Shown here one piece after another: positions 1 through 7,531 of a DNA stretch of 42,464 nucleotides. The stretch is from Gemmatimonadales bacterium (GTDB lineage: Bacteria > Gemmatimonadota > Gemmatimonadetes > Longimicrobiales > Gaopeijiaceae), in assembly GCA_007695225.1 (NCBI GenBank), contig REED01000080.1, positions 1 to 42,464 on the forward strand. The letters are read 5' to 3'. Every line of letters begins with the position of its first letter. The first letter of the stretch is position 1. A model generated the notes under the pieces. It saw only the letters and a list, made by a program, of their open reading frames with translations, did not search any database and was not told the origin of the DNA. Position numbers and translations under genes: made by a program.

Positions 1-75
1 GGGAGACCCCGTTCACCTGGGGCGTCCATGTATCGGTGAAGAGGGCGATCCGGAGCGGTGTCGACCCCAGGCGAG

Positions 76-1089
76 TCACCAGGTCCCCCTGCGCCGAGGG
101 ATCCCCCCGCCCCCATCCACATCCGGCAACTTCCATGGGAAGCGGGACCCCTCCGCCACCATCCGCTCCAGGGTGGCCACCGTCCGCTCCGATGTCTCGT
201 GGGTCGGGTCCGACCCATCGGGCGCTCCGGTATCCAGATTCACGTCGGGGAGGTTCTCCTCCGGTTCTTCCTGGACCCGGAGGGTGGCCCCGGGGAAACG
301 TTCCAGCACCTCCGCCACGGCCAGACGGAGCCAGGCTGGAGGGGAGACCGGGGTGAGGAGTGCCAGAGCCATCCCGCCCGCCCCCAGCCGGTCGGTGGCA
401 AACCCGGCAAGGCCGGCGAAGAGGCGTCCGGCCCTCCGGGAGGCTCCTCCCATCAAACCCGGGGCATCGCCGGCTTCCAGCAAATTGGCCAGATGCCCCA
501 TGGTGGTCAGGGCCGGCCCGACCAGCCGGGTGGCTGCGTGATGCCCCGTCAGGAGGGGATCGCCTCCGACCCGAATCCCGTAGGTCCTCTGGTACGCCGC
601 CTGGAGGAATCGGATGGACACGGCGTCGAAAACGGGTTCCAGGCGTATTTCCCTCAGGTCGGGTTCCAGGGACGAGATCCAGACATCCACCCCCGTCTCC
701 ACTCGGATGTGGGCTTCGGGCGCCGCATCGCCGGAGATGGCCTCCGCCGGGGAACCTCCTTTCAGGACCGACACCCCTCGCCCCACTAGGGGATGGATCT
801 TCCGATCCGCCAGCACGTGGGTCACCCACCCCCAGGCAAAGGCCCGTTCCCGGGCGGTTTCGGCCCCGGAAAGGAGGGCCTGGGTGAGGGTGCCGCTTCC
901 GACGCAGTGGGCCAGGTCAGAAAGGAAACGGGGCCCGCCCGGGAAGTATCCCAGGTCGGGCCCCAGGGCACCGGACCGAAAGGCGTTGACCAGGATGGGA
1001 TCCCGGGGAGAGAAGGGCGGGTCGGATCCGAGTCGCCATTCGCTCAGGACCCGCTCCGCCAGCGCCAGGTGCAGGGTGACGTTGGGCAC
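76..1089 (-). CDS. Zinc-dependent phospholipase C-like protein
   Basis: A 337-residue protein resembling the zinc-dependent phospholipase C / S1-P1-like helical fold (PF00882-type). The N-terminal 100 residues carry the expected pattern of potential metal ligands: His7, Asp45 in a GPDLGYFPG stretch, Asp58 and His61 (DLAHCVG), and His91, Asp95 and His99 (WVTHVLADRKIHP). The GTG start is supported by a GGAGG five bases upstream. There is no obvious signal peptide, unlike secreted PLCs, so a cytoplasmic hydrolase role is likely. Substrate cannot be told from sequence; the family includes phosphatidylcholine hydrolases and many uncharacterised members. The C-terminal region is less conserved and ends in a Gly/Arg-rich tail. 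The gene is divergent from the next one, with about 190 bp between the starts. Confidence 0.72.
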   Translation of the reverse strand: MPNVTLHLALAERVLSEWRLGSDPPFSPRDPILVNAFRSGALGPDLGYFPGGPRFLSDLAHCVGSGTLTQALLSGAETARERAFAWGWVTHVLADRKIHPLVGRGVSVLKGGSPAEAISGDAAPEAHIRVETGVDVWISSLEPDLREIRLEPVFDAVSIRFLQAAYQRTYGIRVGGDPLLTGHHAATRLVGPALTTMGHLANLLEAGDAPGLMGGASRRAGRLFAGLAGFATDRLGAGGMALALLTPVSPPAWLRLAVAEVLERFPGATLRVQEEPEENLPDVNLDTGAPDGSDPTHETSERTVATLERMVAEGSRFPWKLPDVDGGGGIPRRRGTW

Positions 1090-1281
1090 GGACGCCTCCG
1101 TCGTTCAGGGGGGTGGGAATCGGGTGTCGACTCCGGTCCGCACCGGAAGATTCCCTGACCCTGCGCCGGGGCCGTGATGGCCGGGTAACGGGAGCGTCTC
1201 GAAGGAGCCTCGATCCGGTGCATTCCGCTCCTTTTCCCATCGGGGGATTCCCTGCGACCCCGATCGCCCCATCTTTCCCCA

Positions 1282-1962
1282 ATGTCCGACGCCCCCTCCC
1301 CCTTCGACGCCGCCTCCCCCGGCGAACCCACCGTGTCCCCGGTGAAACCGGAGGAGGCCGATCTCGAGGTCCTGGTCGCTCGCACGGCGGGCCCGCAGCC
1401 CTGGCGGCGGGCCTTCCATGCCATGAACGGCCTCACCCTGGTGGGGATCCTGGTCATCCTGGATCCCCCATGGAGCTGGACCGTGGCGGCCCTGGGAAGC
1501 CTCACCCTCCTCCTCTTCCTCTCCGACCTGGCCCGCTTCTCGGTCCCGGGGCTGAATCGCCTCTTCTTCCGACTCTTCCGTCCCTTTGCGTCCCCCCGGG
1601 AGGCCCGGGGGGTGGCCTCCTCCACCTGGTACATCGCCGGCTGCTTCCTGGCGGTGGCCATCTTCCCCCGAGAGGTGGCGGTGGCCTCCATCCTGGTTCT
1701 GGCGCTGGCTGACTCGATGGCCAGCTACGTGGGGCGCCGGTGGGGTCGTCGTCCCTTCGGCACCGGATCGGTGGAGGGGTCCACGGTCTTCTTCCTCGTG
1801 GCCTTCCTGATCCTGGTGCCCGTGGCGGGTTGGGGGGTGGCGACGGTGGTGGCGGGCCTCACCGCCCTCGTGGAGCGAACGCCCTGGCCCCTGGACGACA
1901 ACCTCAGCGTTCCCCTCACCGCCGGACTCCTTCTCTGGTCCCTCCTTCCCTTCACGGGGTGA
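1282..1962 (+). CDS. Dolichol/phytol kinase or phosphatidate cytidylyltransferase-like membrane protein
   Basis: A 226-residue integral membrane protein with about six hydrophobic segments after an acidic 45-residue N-terminus. The segment LALADSMASYVGRRWGRRP followed shortly by SVEGST matches the signature of the SEC59/VTE5/DGK1 polyprenol-kinase and CDP-diglyceride-synthase-like superfamily, in which the Asp and the EGS motif bind the CTP/metal. RRAFHAMNGLT near residue 45 fits the conserved Arg/His-Gly start of the first membrane helix in the family. Such enzymes phosphorylate isoprenoid alcohols or diacylglycerol using CTP; which alcohol is used here is not visible. The start is the only ATG before the conserved region, and the Shine-Dalgarno signal is weak. 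Head-to-head with the phospholipase-like gene, so the two may share a divergent promoter region. Confidence 0.7.
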   Translation: MSDAPSPFDAASPGEPTVSPVKPEEADLEVLVARTAGPQPWRRAFHAMNGLTLVGILVILDPPWSWTVAALGSLTLLLFLSDLARFSVPGLNRLFFRLFRPFASPREARGVASSTWYIAGCFLAVAIFPREVAVASILVLALADSMASYVGRRWGRRPFGTGSVEGSTVFFLVAFLILVPVAGWGVATVVAGLTALVERTPWPLDDNLSVPLTAGLLLWSLLPFTG

Positions 1963-2006
1963 CGTCAGGCCGCGGGATGACGTCCGGGTGTGGGTGTGGC
2001 GCCGGG

Positions 2007-2037
2007 GCATGCATGCATGCCGCAAGGGGGTGTACAC
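2007..2037. promoter_or_regulatory. Palindrome pair upstream of the porin operon
   Basis: Two self-complementary sequences lie 67 to 97 bases before the porin start. They are GCATGCATGCATGC at 2007-2020 and GTGTACAC at 2030-2037. Two TGACGTC copies 18 bp apart (1960-1966, overlapping the previous stop codon, and 1978-1984) precede them. In a region this GC-rich they are good operator candidates for the porin-antiporter operon. No regulator is identifiable. Confidence 0.3.
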
Positions 2038-2103
2038 TGACCCCTCCCCGTGCTAGTCGTTACCGGTTTGTGGTGACTCCGTCACATTCCACCGGGACCG
2101 ACC

Positions 2104-3222
2104 ATGGCGCGCTTCGCAGGGAGCCTCCTCCCCTCCTCAAGGCCCTCCTCCAGGGCCCTCGTCCTCGTGGCAGCGCTCCTCCTCCTGGTGCCCCGCCCCG
2201 GGGCGTCGCAGCTCGAGCCGGTGCTTTCGCCGGGGGACAATGTCCGGGTCGGGGCCATCCTCCAGCCCGTCTATCGCTACCAGGGGCTGGAAGGCGAAGA
2301 TGACCGGACCGGCTTCTTCCTCCGTAGGGCCCGTATTGACATCACGGGGCAACTCCTGGAGGGTCGGGTCCGCTTCCGGCTTCTTCCCGACCTGGCGGGA
2401 AACCCCATGCCCCGGGATGCCTGGGTGGAAGTCCGGGGTCCACAGGGAACCGCCCTCCGCATGGGGCAGCAGGTGGTCCCCTTCCACCTCCAGCGGGAGC
2501 GTCCCATGGCCCGGGCCCATTTCGGCGACCGGGCATTGGCCGTGCGTCGCTTCGAGGTCTCGGGGGGCCGGGACCTGGGAGCCATGGGGAGTTGGACGGC
2601 CCCCGACGGCCGTGCCTTCCTCAGCGCCGGGGCCTTCAACGGGCGGGGAATGAACCGTCCCGAGCCCACCGAGGCTCCCCTCCTGGCCACCCGGGCCGGG
2701 ATCTCCCTGGGGGGAGCGCCCAGCTCGTCGGAGACGGACCTGGACCGCTCGCCGGCCCCGGTCATCACCCTCGCGGCCGGCGCCATGTCCGCCCGTCGGA
2801 GCCTCCTACGGCCCCGGCCGGGCTTCGCGGCTGAAGCGGCCGCCGACTGGTGGACCTGGACCGGAGACCTCCACGCCCGCTACCGGGGGCTCTCCCTGGT
2901 GGCGGCCTGGTTTGAGCAGTATGTGACGCCGGAGGGCACACCCCAGCCCCCGGAGATCCGGGGCGATGGATGGTACCTGAGCGCCGGCTGGGTCCTTCCC
3001 GGCCATGACATAGAGCTCGCCTTCCGCCATTCCGAGGCGCAGTGGGACCGGCGGCGCGAGGGGGGGCCTACCCGGGAGACCGGGGGAGGCGTCACCTTCT
3101 TTCACCTGGGGCACCAGCTCCAGACCCGCCTCCAGTTCCATCGGATCCGCACCGTTCCCGGGAGCGGCGTGGCTTCGGGGAACATCCTCACCCTGGAACA
3201 TCAGATACTCCTTGGGGGGTGA
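2104..3222 (+). CDS. Phosphate-selective-type porin (OprO/OprP-like)
   Basis: A 372-residue predicted outer-membrane beta-barrel. Residues 1-36 form a signal peptide with an Arg-containing n-region, a hydrophobic core and a GAS cleavage site. The mature part contains alternating aromatic/polar strands. The early RVGAILQPVYRYQ and FFLRRARIDITGQL segments, followed by a region on use of the molecule as a flow-aligned channel, are typical of the OprO/OprP porin family. The family is usually about 400 residues, so this is near full length. It ends only 51 bp before the first antiporter gene on the same strand, so I infer co-transcription. Solute specificity cannot be inferred; many OprO/P-type proteins in non-pseudomonads are not phosphate porins. 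Confidence 0.7.
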   Translation: MARFAGSLLPSSRPSSRALVLVAALLLLVPRPGASQLEPVLSPGDNVRVGAILQPVYRYQGLEGEDDRTGFFLRRARIDITGQLLEGRVRFRLLPDLAGNPMPRDAWVEVRGPQGTALRMGQQVVPFHLQRERPMARAHFGDRALAVRRFEVSGGRDLGAMGSWTAPDGRAFLSAGAFNGRGMNRPEPTEAPLLATRAGISLGGAPSSSETDLDRSPAPVITLAAGAMSARRSLLRPRPGFAAEAAADWWTWTGDLHARYRGLSLVAAWFEQYVTPEGTPQPPEIRGDGWYLSAGWVLPGHDIELAFRHSEAQWDRRREGGPTRETGGGVTFFHLGHQLQTRLQFHRIRTVPGSGVASGNILTLEHQILLGG

Positions 3223-3273
3223 GGTAATGCCCCTTCCACGATGAAAAGGCCCGATGAATAGGATGGAGCGCTG

Positions 3274-4926
3274 ATGGAACGTGGGATGGACGTCGGCCTG
3301 CTGGGCGACCTGGGACTCATCGTACTGGGCGCAGCCGTCTGCGTCTTTGCGGCCCGACGATTCAACATCCCCTCCATCATCGCCTACATCGTATCGGGCC
3401 TCCTCCTGGGTCCTGCCCTGGGACTCGTCACGGTGTCCGATGCCGTCCACATCATCTCGGAGCTGGGGATCGCGCTCCTTCTCTTCCTGGTGGGGCTGGA
3501 GCTCTCCCTGGACAAGATCCGGGACGTGGGGAAGGTGGCGGTGGTGGCCGGAATCGGGCAGGTGGTCTTCACCGCCGCGGGAGGGGTGGCCTTCTGCCTC
3601 CTCCTGGGATTCGACCCCATCGAGAGCCTCTTCATCGCCACCGCCCTCACCTTCTCCAGTACCGTGGTGGTGGTGAAGCTCCTGGATCAGAAGGGAGAGC
3701 TGGACTCCGTCTACGGCCGGATCGCCGTGGGGATCTTCCTGGTCCAGGACATGGTGGTGGTGGTGGCCCTCACCCTCCTCTCCGGGCTGGCCCGCCACGA
3801 GGGGCTCGAGGGGATGGAGGTCATGGAGATCCTGACGGGCATCGGCGCCGCCTTCGGCGGGATGGCCATCCTCCTTGTGGTGGCGGCGGTAGCGGCGAAG
3901 TGGATCCTCCCCCGGCTCTTCGGTTGGGTGGCCTCCTCCCAGGAAACGCTCTTCATCTGGAGCCTCTGCTGGTGCTTCCTCTTCGTGCTGGGAGCCGAGG
4001 CCATGGAGATCTCGGTGGAGATCGGCGCCTTCCTGGCGGGGATCAGCCTGGCCCAGCTCCCCTACAATCATGACCTGCGGCGCCGGGTTCACCCCCTGAT
4101 GAACTTCTTCATCGCCGTCTTCTTCGTCTCCCTGGGCATCCAGATGGAATTCGGGGCGGTCGGTCAGATCTGGCTCCCGGCGGCGCTCCTCTCCCTCTTC
4201 GTCCTCATCGGGAACCCCTTCATCTTCATGCTCATCATCTCCCGGATGGGATACGGGGAACGGACCTCCTTCTTCACCAGCGTCACCGTCGCCCAGATCT
4301 CCGAGTTCTCCTTCATCTTTGCCGCGCTGGGGCTCTCCAGCGGACTCATCGGAGAGGAGATCCTCTCCCTGGTGGGGATCGTCGGCCTGATCACCATTGC
4401 GGTCTCGGCCTACATGATCCTCTACAACCGGGGGCTCTACGAGGTGGTGCGGCGGCTCGGGATCCTGAAGGTCTTCCGGGCCGACCCCGAAGAGGAGGGG
4501 AGTGGAGAGGCGTTCCGGCGGACGGGACATGTCATCGTGGTGGGGATGAATTCCATGGGAAGGGAGATCGTGGAGTCCCTCCGGCGGGGCGGCCTGGAGG
4601 TCCTTGCCGTGGACACGGACCCGACGAAGTTCGCCGGCCTGGATGAGCCGGTGATCCTGGGGAATGCCGAGTACCTTTCGGTCCTGGAGGAGGCGGGCAT
4701 CCAGGACGCCCGCCTCCTGGTCTCGGCCCTCCGGATCGAGGACGCGAACCGTCTCCTCGCCTACCGATGCCGGGAGGTGGGCACCCCCTGCGCCATCCAC
4801 GCCTTCGACGCGGAGATGGCTCAGGAGCTGAAGCACCTGGGCGTGGCGTTTCTCATCGACTCCCGTGAGGAAGGGCTCATCCGGGTGGCCGAGGCCCTCC
4901 AGGAGGGGGGAGTCCTCCAGTCATGA
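3274..4926 (+). CDS. CPA2-family K+/Na+:H+ antiporter with RCK domain (first of pair)
   Basis: A 550-residue protein with an N-terminal Na+/H+-exchanger domain (about 12-13 membrane segments, residues 5-390) and a C-terminal TrkA-N/RCK domain from about residue 410. The GLLLGPALG, GLELSLD and FSSTVVVVKLL segments are typical of KefB/KefC-like CPA2 transporters. The RCK Rossmann loop reads VVGMNSMGREI, a degenerate form of the GxGxxG nucleotide-binding motif, so binding of NAD(H) may be altered. It acts in the inner membrane, exchanging K+ or Na+ for protons. Its stop overlaps the next antiporter's start by 4 bp (ATGA). Start ATG at 3274 has a GGATGGAG upstream; a second ATG at 3286 is possible. 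Confidence 0.88.
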   Translation: MERGMDVGLLGDLGLIVLGAAVCVFAARRFNIPSIIAYIVSGLLLGPALGLVTVSDAVHIISELGIALLLFLVGLELSLDKIRDVGKVAVVAGIGQVVFTAAGGVAFCLLLGFDPIESLFIATALTFSSTVVVVKLLDQKGELDSVYGRIAVGIFLVQDMVVVVALTLLSGLARHEGLEGMEVMEILTGIGAAFGGMAILLVVAAVAAKWILPRLFGWVASSQETLFIWSLCWCFLFVLGAEAMEISVEIGAFLAGISLAQLPYNHDLRRRVHPLMNFFIAVFFVSLGIQMEFGAVGQIWLPAALLSLFVLIGNPFIFMLIISRMGYGERTSFFTSVTVAQISEFSFIFAALGLSSGLIGEEILSLVGIVGLITIAVSAYMILYNRGLYEVVRRLGILKVFRADPEEEGSGEAFRRTGHVIVVGMNSMGREIVESLRRGGLEVLAVDTDPTKFAGLDEPVILGNAEYLSVLEEAGIQDARLLVSALRIEDANRLLAYRCREVGTPCAIHAFDAEMAQELKHLGVAFLIDSREEGLIRVAEALQEGGVLQS

Positions 4927-6533
4927 CCACCGTCGCCCTCCTTCTCCTGGCCTCCGCCGTCGGCTTTGCCGCGTCCCGGGCCCTACGCCTCCCCGCCGTC
5001 CCCTTCCTGATCCTGGCGGGGCTGGCCCTCTCCCGGGTGGTCCCCCTCCCTGAGGACCTGGTGACGGATGCCCTCGTCCTGGGCGTCACCGTCATGGTGT
5101 TCGTCGCCGGGATCGAGCTCAACCCCACCCGGGTCGGCCGCCAGCGAAAGGCGGCGTTCCAGGTAGGAATCTTCCAGTTCCTCCTCCTCGGGCTGGTGGG
5201 TGGCGGGGCGGCCTGGCTCCTGGGCTTCGACTGGCAGACCACGGCCTACGTGGCGCTGGCCCTCACCGCCTCCTCCACCCTGGTGGTGATCCGCATCCTG
5301 CAGCAGCGGGGACAGCTCTTCGACCCGGTGGGGCGGATGGTCACCGGCGTTCTCCTCCTGCAGGACCTCCTGGTGATCCTTCTCATCCCGGTCCTGACGC
5401 GGCTCCCGGACGGTGCGGGAGCCATCGGGATGGGGATCCTGAGTACCCTGGGGCTGGTGGCGCTTTCCGGGGTGATGCTCCGGTGGGTGGCCCCCCGCCT
5501 GATCCCCCGGCTGGGGCGGGACGAGGAACCGCTTCTCCTTCTGGTCCTGGCCACCCTCTTCGTCTTCCTGGGACTGGCCTGGTTACTGGATCTGCCCTTG
5601 GTCTCCGGCGCCTTCCTGGCCGGAGTGGCGCTCTCGCCCTTCCCCTCGGGATCCCTGATCCGGGGCCAGCTCAACTCCCTTTCCGACTTCTTCTCCGCCA
5701 TCTTCTTCACCGCGCTGGGGGCCTTCCTGGTCCTCCCCTCCCTGGGTGAGATGGCCCAGGCCCTGGGGCTGGCCGTCGTGGTCCTCGTCCTGACTCCCCC
5801 CCTGGTGACCTTCATTGCGGAACGGGCGGGCTTTTCGGCCCGATCGGCCATCCAGGGAGGCCTCCTCCTGGCCCAGACCAGCGAATTCTCCCTGGTGGTG
5901 GCGTTGCAGGGGGTGGTCCTGGAACAGATCACCCCCGGCGTGTTCAGCATCCTGGCCACCGTGACCGTGGTGACCATGATCGTGACCCCCTTCCTCGCCA
6001 CCGATCCGGTGACGTGGAGGCTCATGAAGCTCCACCCGTTCCGAAAGCCTCGGGCCCCGGAGGCCCCGCCCCGGGACCACATCCTGCTGGCCGGGTGCGG
6101 ATCCAACGGCATCTCCCTCCTGGAGTTCCTGGTGGTGGGACCCAGGGAGGTCTGGGTGGTGGACGATGACCCGGCGGTGGTGGAGCAGCTCCGGGAGGCG
6201 GGAGTCTCGGTCATACGGGGCGACATCTCGGATCCGGAGGTACTTCTCGCCGCCGGGGTCCAGGAGGCCCGTGTGGTCGTCTCCACCGTCCGTCGCGCGG
6301 AGGACAACGGCCCCCTCCTCGACCTGTCTCAGGGACGACTTGCGCTGGTTCGGACCTTCGACGGCCCCGAGGCGGAATGGGTGGAGGCCCGGGGAGGACA
6401 CCCCATCCGCTATGCCTCTGCCGCCGCAGAGAGTTTCCTCACCTGGTTCGAAGAAGAGTCGGACGCCCTGGAACCGGACGGCCTGGAACCGAACGCCTCG
6501 GAACCGGACGCTTCGGAGTCGGGGACCGCGTGA
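4923..6533 (+). CDS. CPA2-family cation:proton antiporter with RCK domain (second of pair)
   Basis: A 536-residue paralogue of the preceding antiporter: about 12-13 membrane helices (residues 1-365), then a TrkA-N/RCK domain beginning near residue 382. Here the nucleotide loop AGCGSNGISLLEF keeps a GxGxxG pattern followed by an acidic VVDDDP strand end, unlike the degenerate loop of its partner. The ATGA overlap with the upstream gene implies translational coupling and perhaps a heteromeric transporter. The last 25 residues are a low-complexity tail built of near-repeats such as LEPDGLEPNASEPDASES, encoded by imperfect 12- and 15-base repeats; it is probably disordered. Ion and regulation are not determinable from sequence. 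Confidence 0.87.
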   Translation: MTTVALLLLASAVGFAASRALRLPAVPFLILAGLALSRVVPLPEDLVTDALVLGVTVMVFVAGIELNPTRVGRQRKAAFQVGIFQFLLLGLVGGGAAWLLGFDWQTTAYVALALTASSTLVVIRILQQRGQLFDPVGRMVTGVLLLQDLLVILLIPVLTRLPDGAGAIGMGILSTLGLVALSGVMLRWVAPRLIPRLGRDEEPLLLLVLATLFVFLGLAWLLDLPLVSGAFLAGVALSPFPSGSLIRGQLNSLSDFFSAIFFTALGAFLVLPSLGEMAQALGLAVVVLVLTPPLVTFIAERAGFSARSAIQGGLLLAQTSEFSLVVALQGVVLEQITPGVFSILATVTVVTMIVTPFLATDPVTWRLMKLHPFRKPRAPEAPPRDHILLAGCGSNGISLLEFLVVGPREVWVVDDDPAVVEQLREAGVSVIRGDISDPEVLLAAGVQEARVVVSTVRRAEDNGPLLDLSQGRLALVRTFDGPEAEWVEARGGHPIRYASAAAESFLTWFEEESDALEPDGLEPNASEPDASESGTA

Positions 6534-6765
6534 CCGGGGACCTCCTGACCGGAGAGTAGGGCCGGATCGCCGGGGCCGCCTTTGAGGGTGCTGTGCGTGG
6601 CTGGATGGAACAGTCCAACTTCCCACCTGTACGTTTCCCCGGGTCCTCCGGTCGGCCGACTCAACGTGCGGGCGGCGCCGCAGGGTTCGGATGCCTTCGG
6701 GTATCGCACCGTCAAATCCTCGTGGCAACACCGCCCCGCACGACCATCAGCGAAGGAACGAACCC

Positions 6766-7335
6766 ATGCTCCATCCCGGCACTTCCTTATTCCGCCTTCC
6801 CGCAGCGTTTCTGGCCCTGACGCTTCTGGCCGCCCCCGCCCTGGCGCAGCAGATGCCCCAGGGAATGCCGATGCAGCAGCAGATCCCCGCCGAGGTCCAG
6901 GAGCTCCTGAGCGAGGCCCAGGCCACCCAGCAGCGCCTGGCAACCATCCATGAGCAGGCCATGACCGGGAGCGAGACCCTCCAGGCGAAGCAGGTGGAGC
7001 TCCGGGAAATGATGGACGACGCCATGCGGGCGGTGGAGCCGGACATCGACCAGCACATGGAGCGGATGGGTCAGCTCGAACAGGAGGCCATGGCGGCGCA
7101 GCAGACCCAGGACGAGGGACGCCTCCAGGCCCTCATGGCTGAGGCCCAGAGCCTGGCGGGACGCCTCCAGGCCGCCCAGGCCCAGGCCATGGAGTCGCCT
7201 GAGGTCCAGGAAGAGATGGAGTCGTTCGAAGAGGACCTCATCGCCGAGATGACCCGACTGGACCCGGAGACACCTGAGCTCCTGGAGCGCCTCGAGGAAC
7301 TGGCCGCCGAGCTGGACGCAGCCGGCATCGGCTGA
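6766..7335 (+). CDS. Secreted Gln/Met-rich coiled-coil protein of unknown function
   Basis: A 189-residue protein with a Sec signal peptide (residues 1-26, ending LAQQ) followed by a Met/Gln-rich linker (MPQGMPMQQQ). The rest is almost entirely helical and rich in Gln, Glu, Ala and Met, with heptad-like spacing that suggests a coiled coil (residues 40-180). I do not recognise a family. The start at 6766 has GAAGGAA upstream and gives a good signal peptide. An in-frame ATG 75 bases earlier adds a charged, proline-containing N-terminus and is less likely. The gene stands alone: 230 bp follow the antiporter, and a strong hairpin terminator lies downstream. A periplasmic chaperone-like or cell-envelope role is only a guess based on composition. 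Confidence 0.7.
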   Translation: MLHPGTSLFRLPAAFLALTLLAAPALAQQMPQGMPMQQQIPAEVQELLSEAQATQQRLATIHEQAMTGSETLQAKQVELREMMDDAMRAVEPDIDQHMERMGQLEQEAMAAQQTQDEGRLQALMAEAQSLAGRLQAAQAQAMESPEVQEEMESFEEDLIAEMTRLDPETPELLERLEELAAELDAAGIG

Positions 7336-7416
7336 GACGCTACCCGGCGGGGATCCCCAGGCCTGGCCCTCGGACTCCCGAGGCCGAGGCCGCCCCCGCG
7401 CCGCCACAAGGCCGCC

Positions 7417-7454
7417 AGACGGCCCCCTCTTCCTTCGGGACGAGGGGGCCGTCT
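7417..7454 (+). terminator. Intrinsic terminator after the coiled-coil gene
   Basis: A perfect 13-bp stem (AGACGGCCCCCTC at 7417-7429 pairs with 7442-7454) encloses a 12-base loop and is followed by GCGTTTCTG. The U-run is poor, but the stem is very stable. It sits 82 bases after the stop of the coiled-coil gene and before the convergent cardiolipin synthase stop, so it could work in both directions. Confidence 0.7.
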
Positions 7455-7531
7455 GCGTTTCTGAGGAGGGCCGCGGTGTCGATCCGGTGGGGGGACGCGC
7501 CCAGGTGGCGGGCGGCATGATCAGAGCGCGA

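Noticed and set aside
1..75. Minus-strand ATG at 29 that could begin another gene leaving the window
   Set aside because: Only nine codons are visible, with no ribosome site; cannot be supported.
2806..4836. Long minus-strand open frame rich in Asp, Glu and His
   Set aside because: It opposes the porin and first antiporter genes; composition is a reflection of the membrane-protein codons on the other strand.
6534..6765. Possible tRNA or small RNA in the gap before the coiled-coil gene
   Set aside because: A GGTTCGGATGC stretch resembles a T-loop, but no acceptor stem or anticodon arm can be folded around it.
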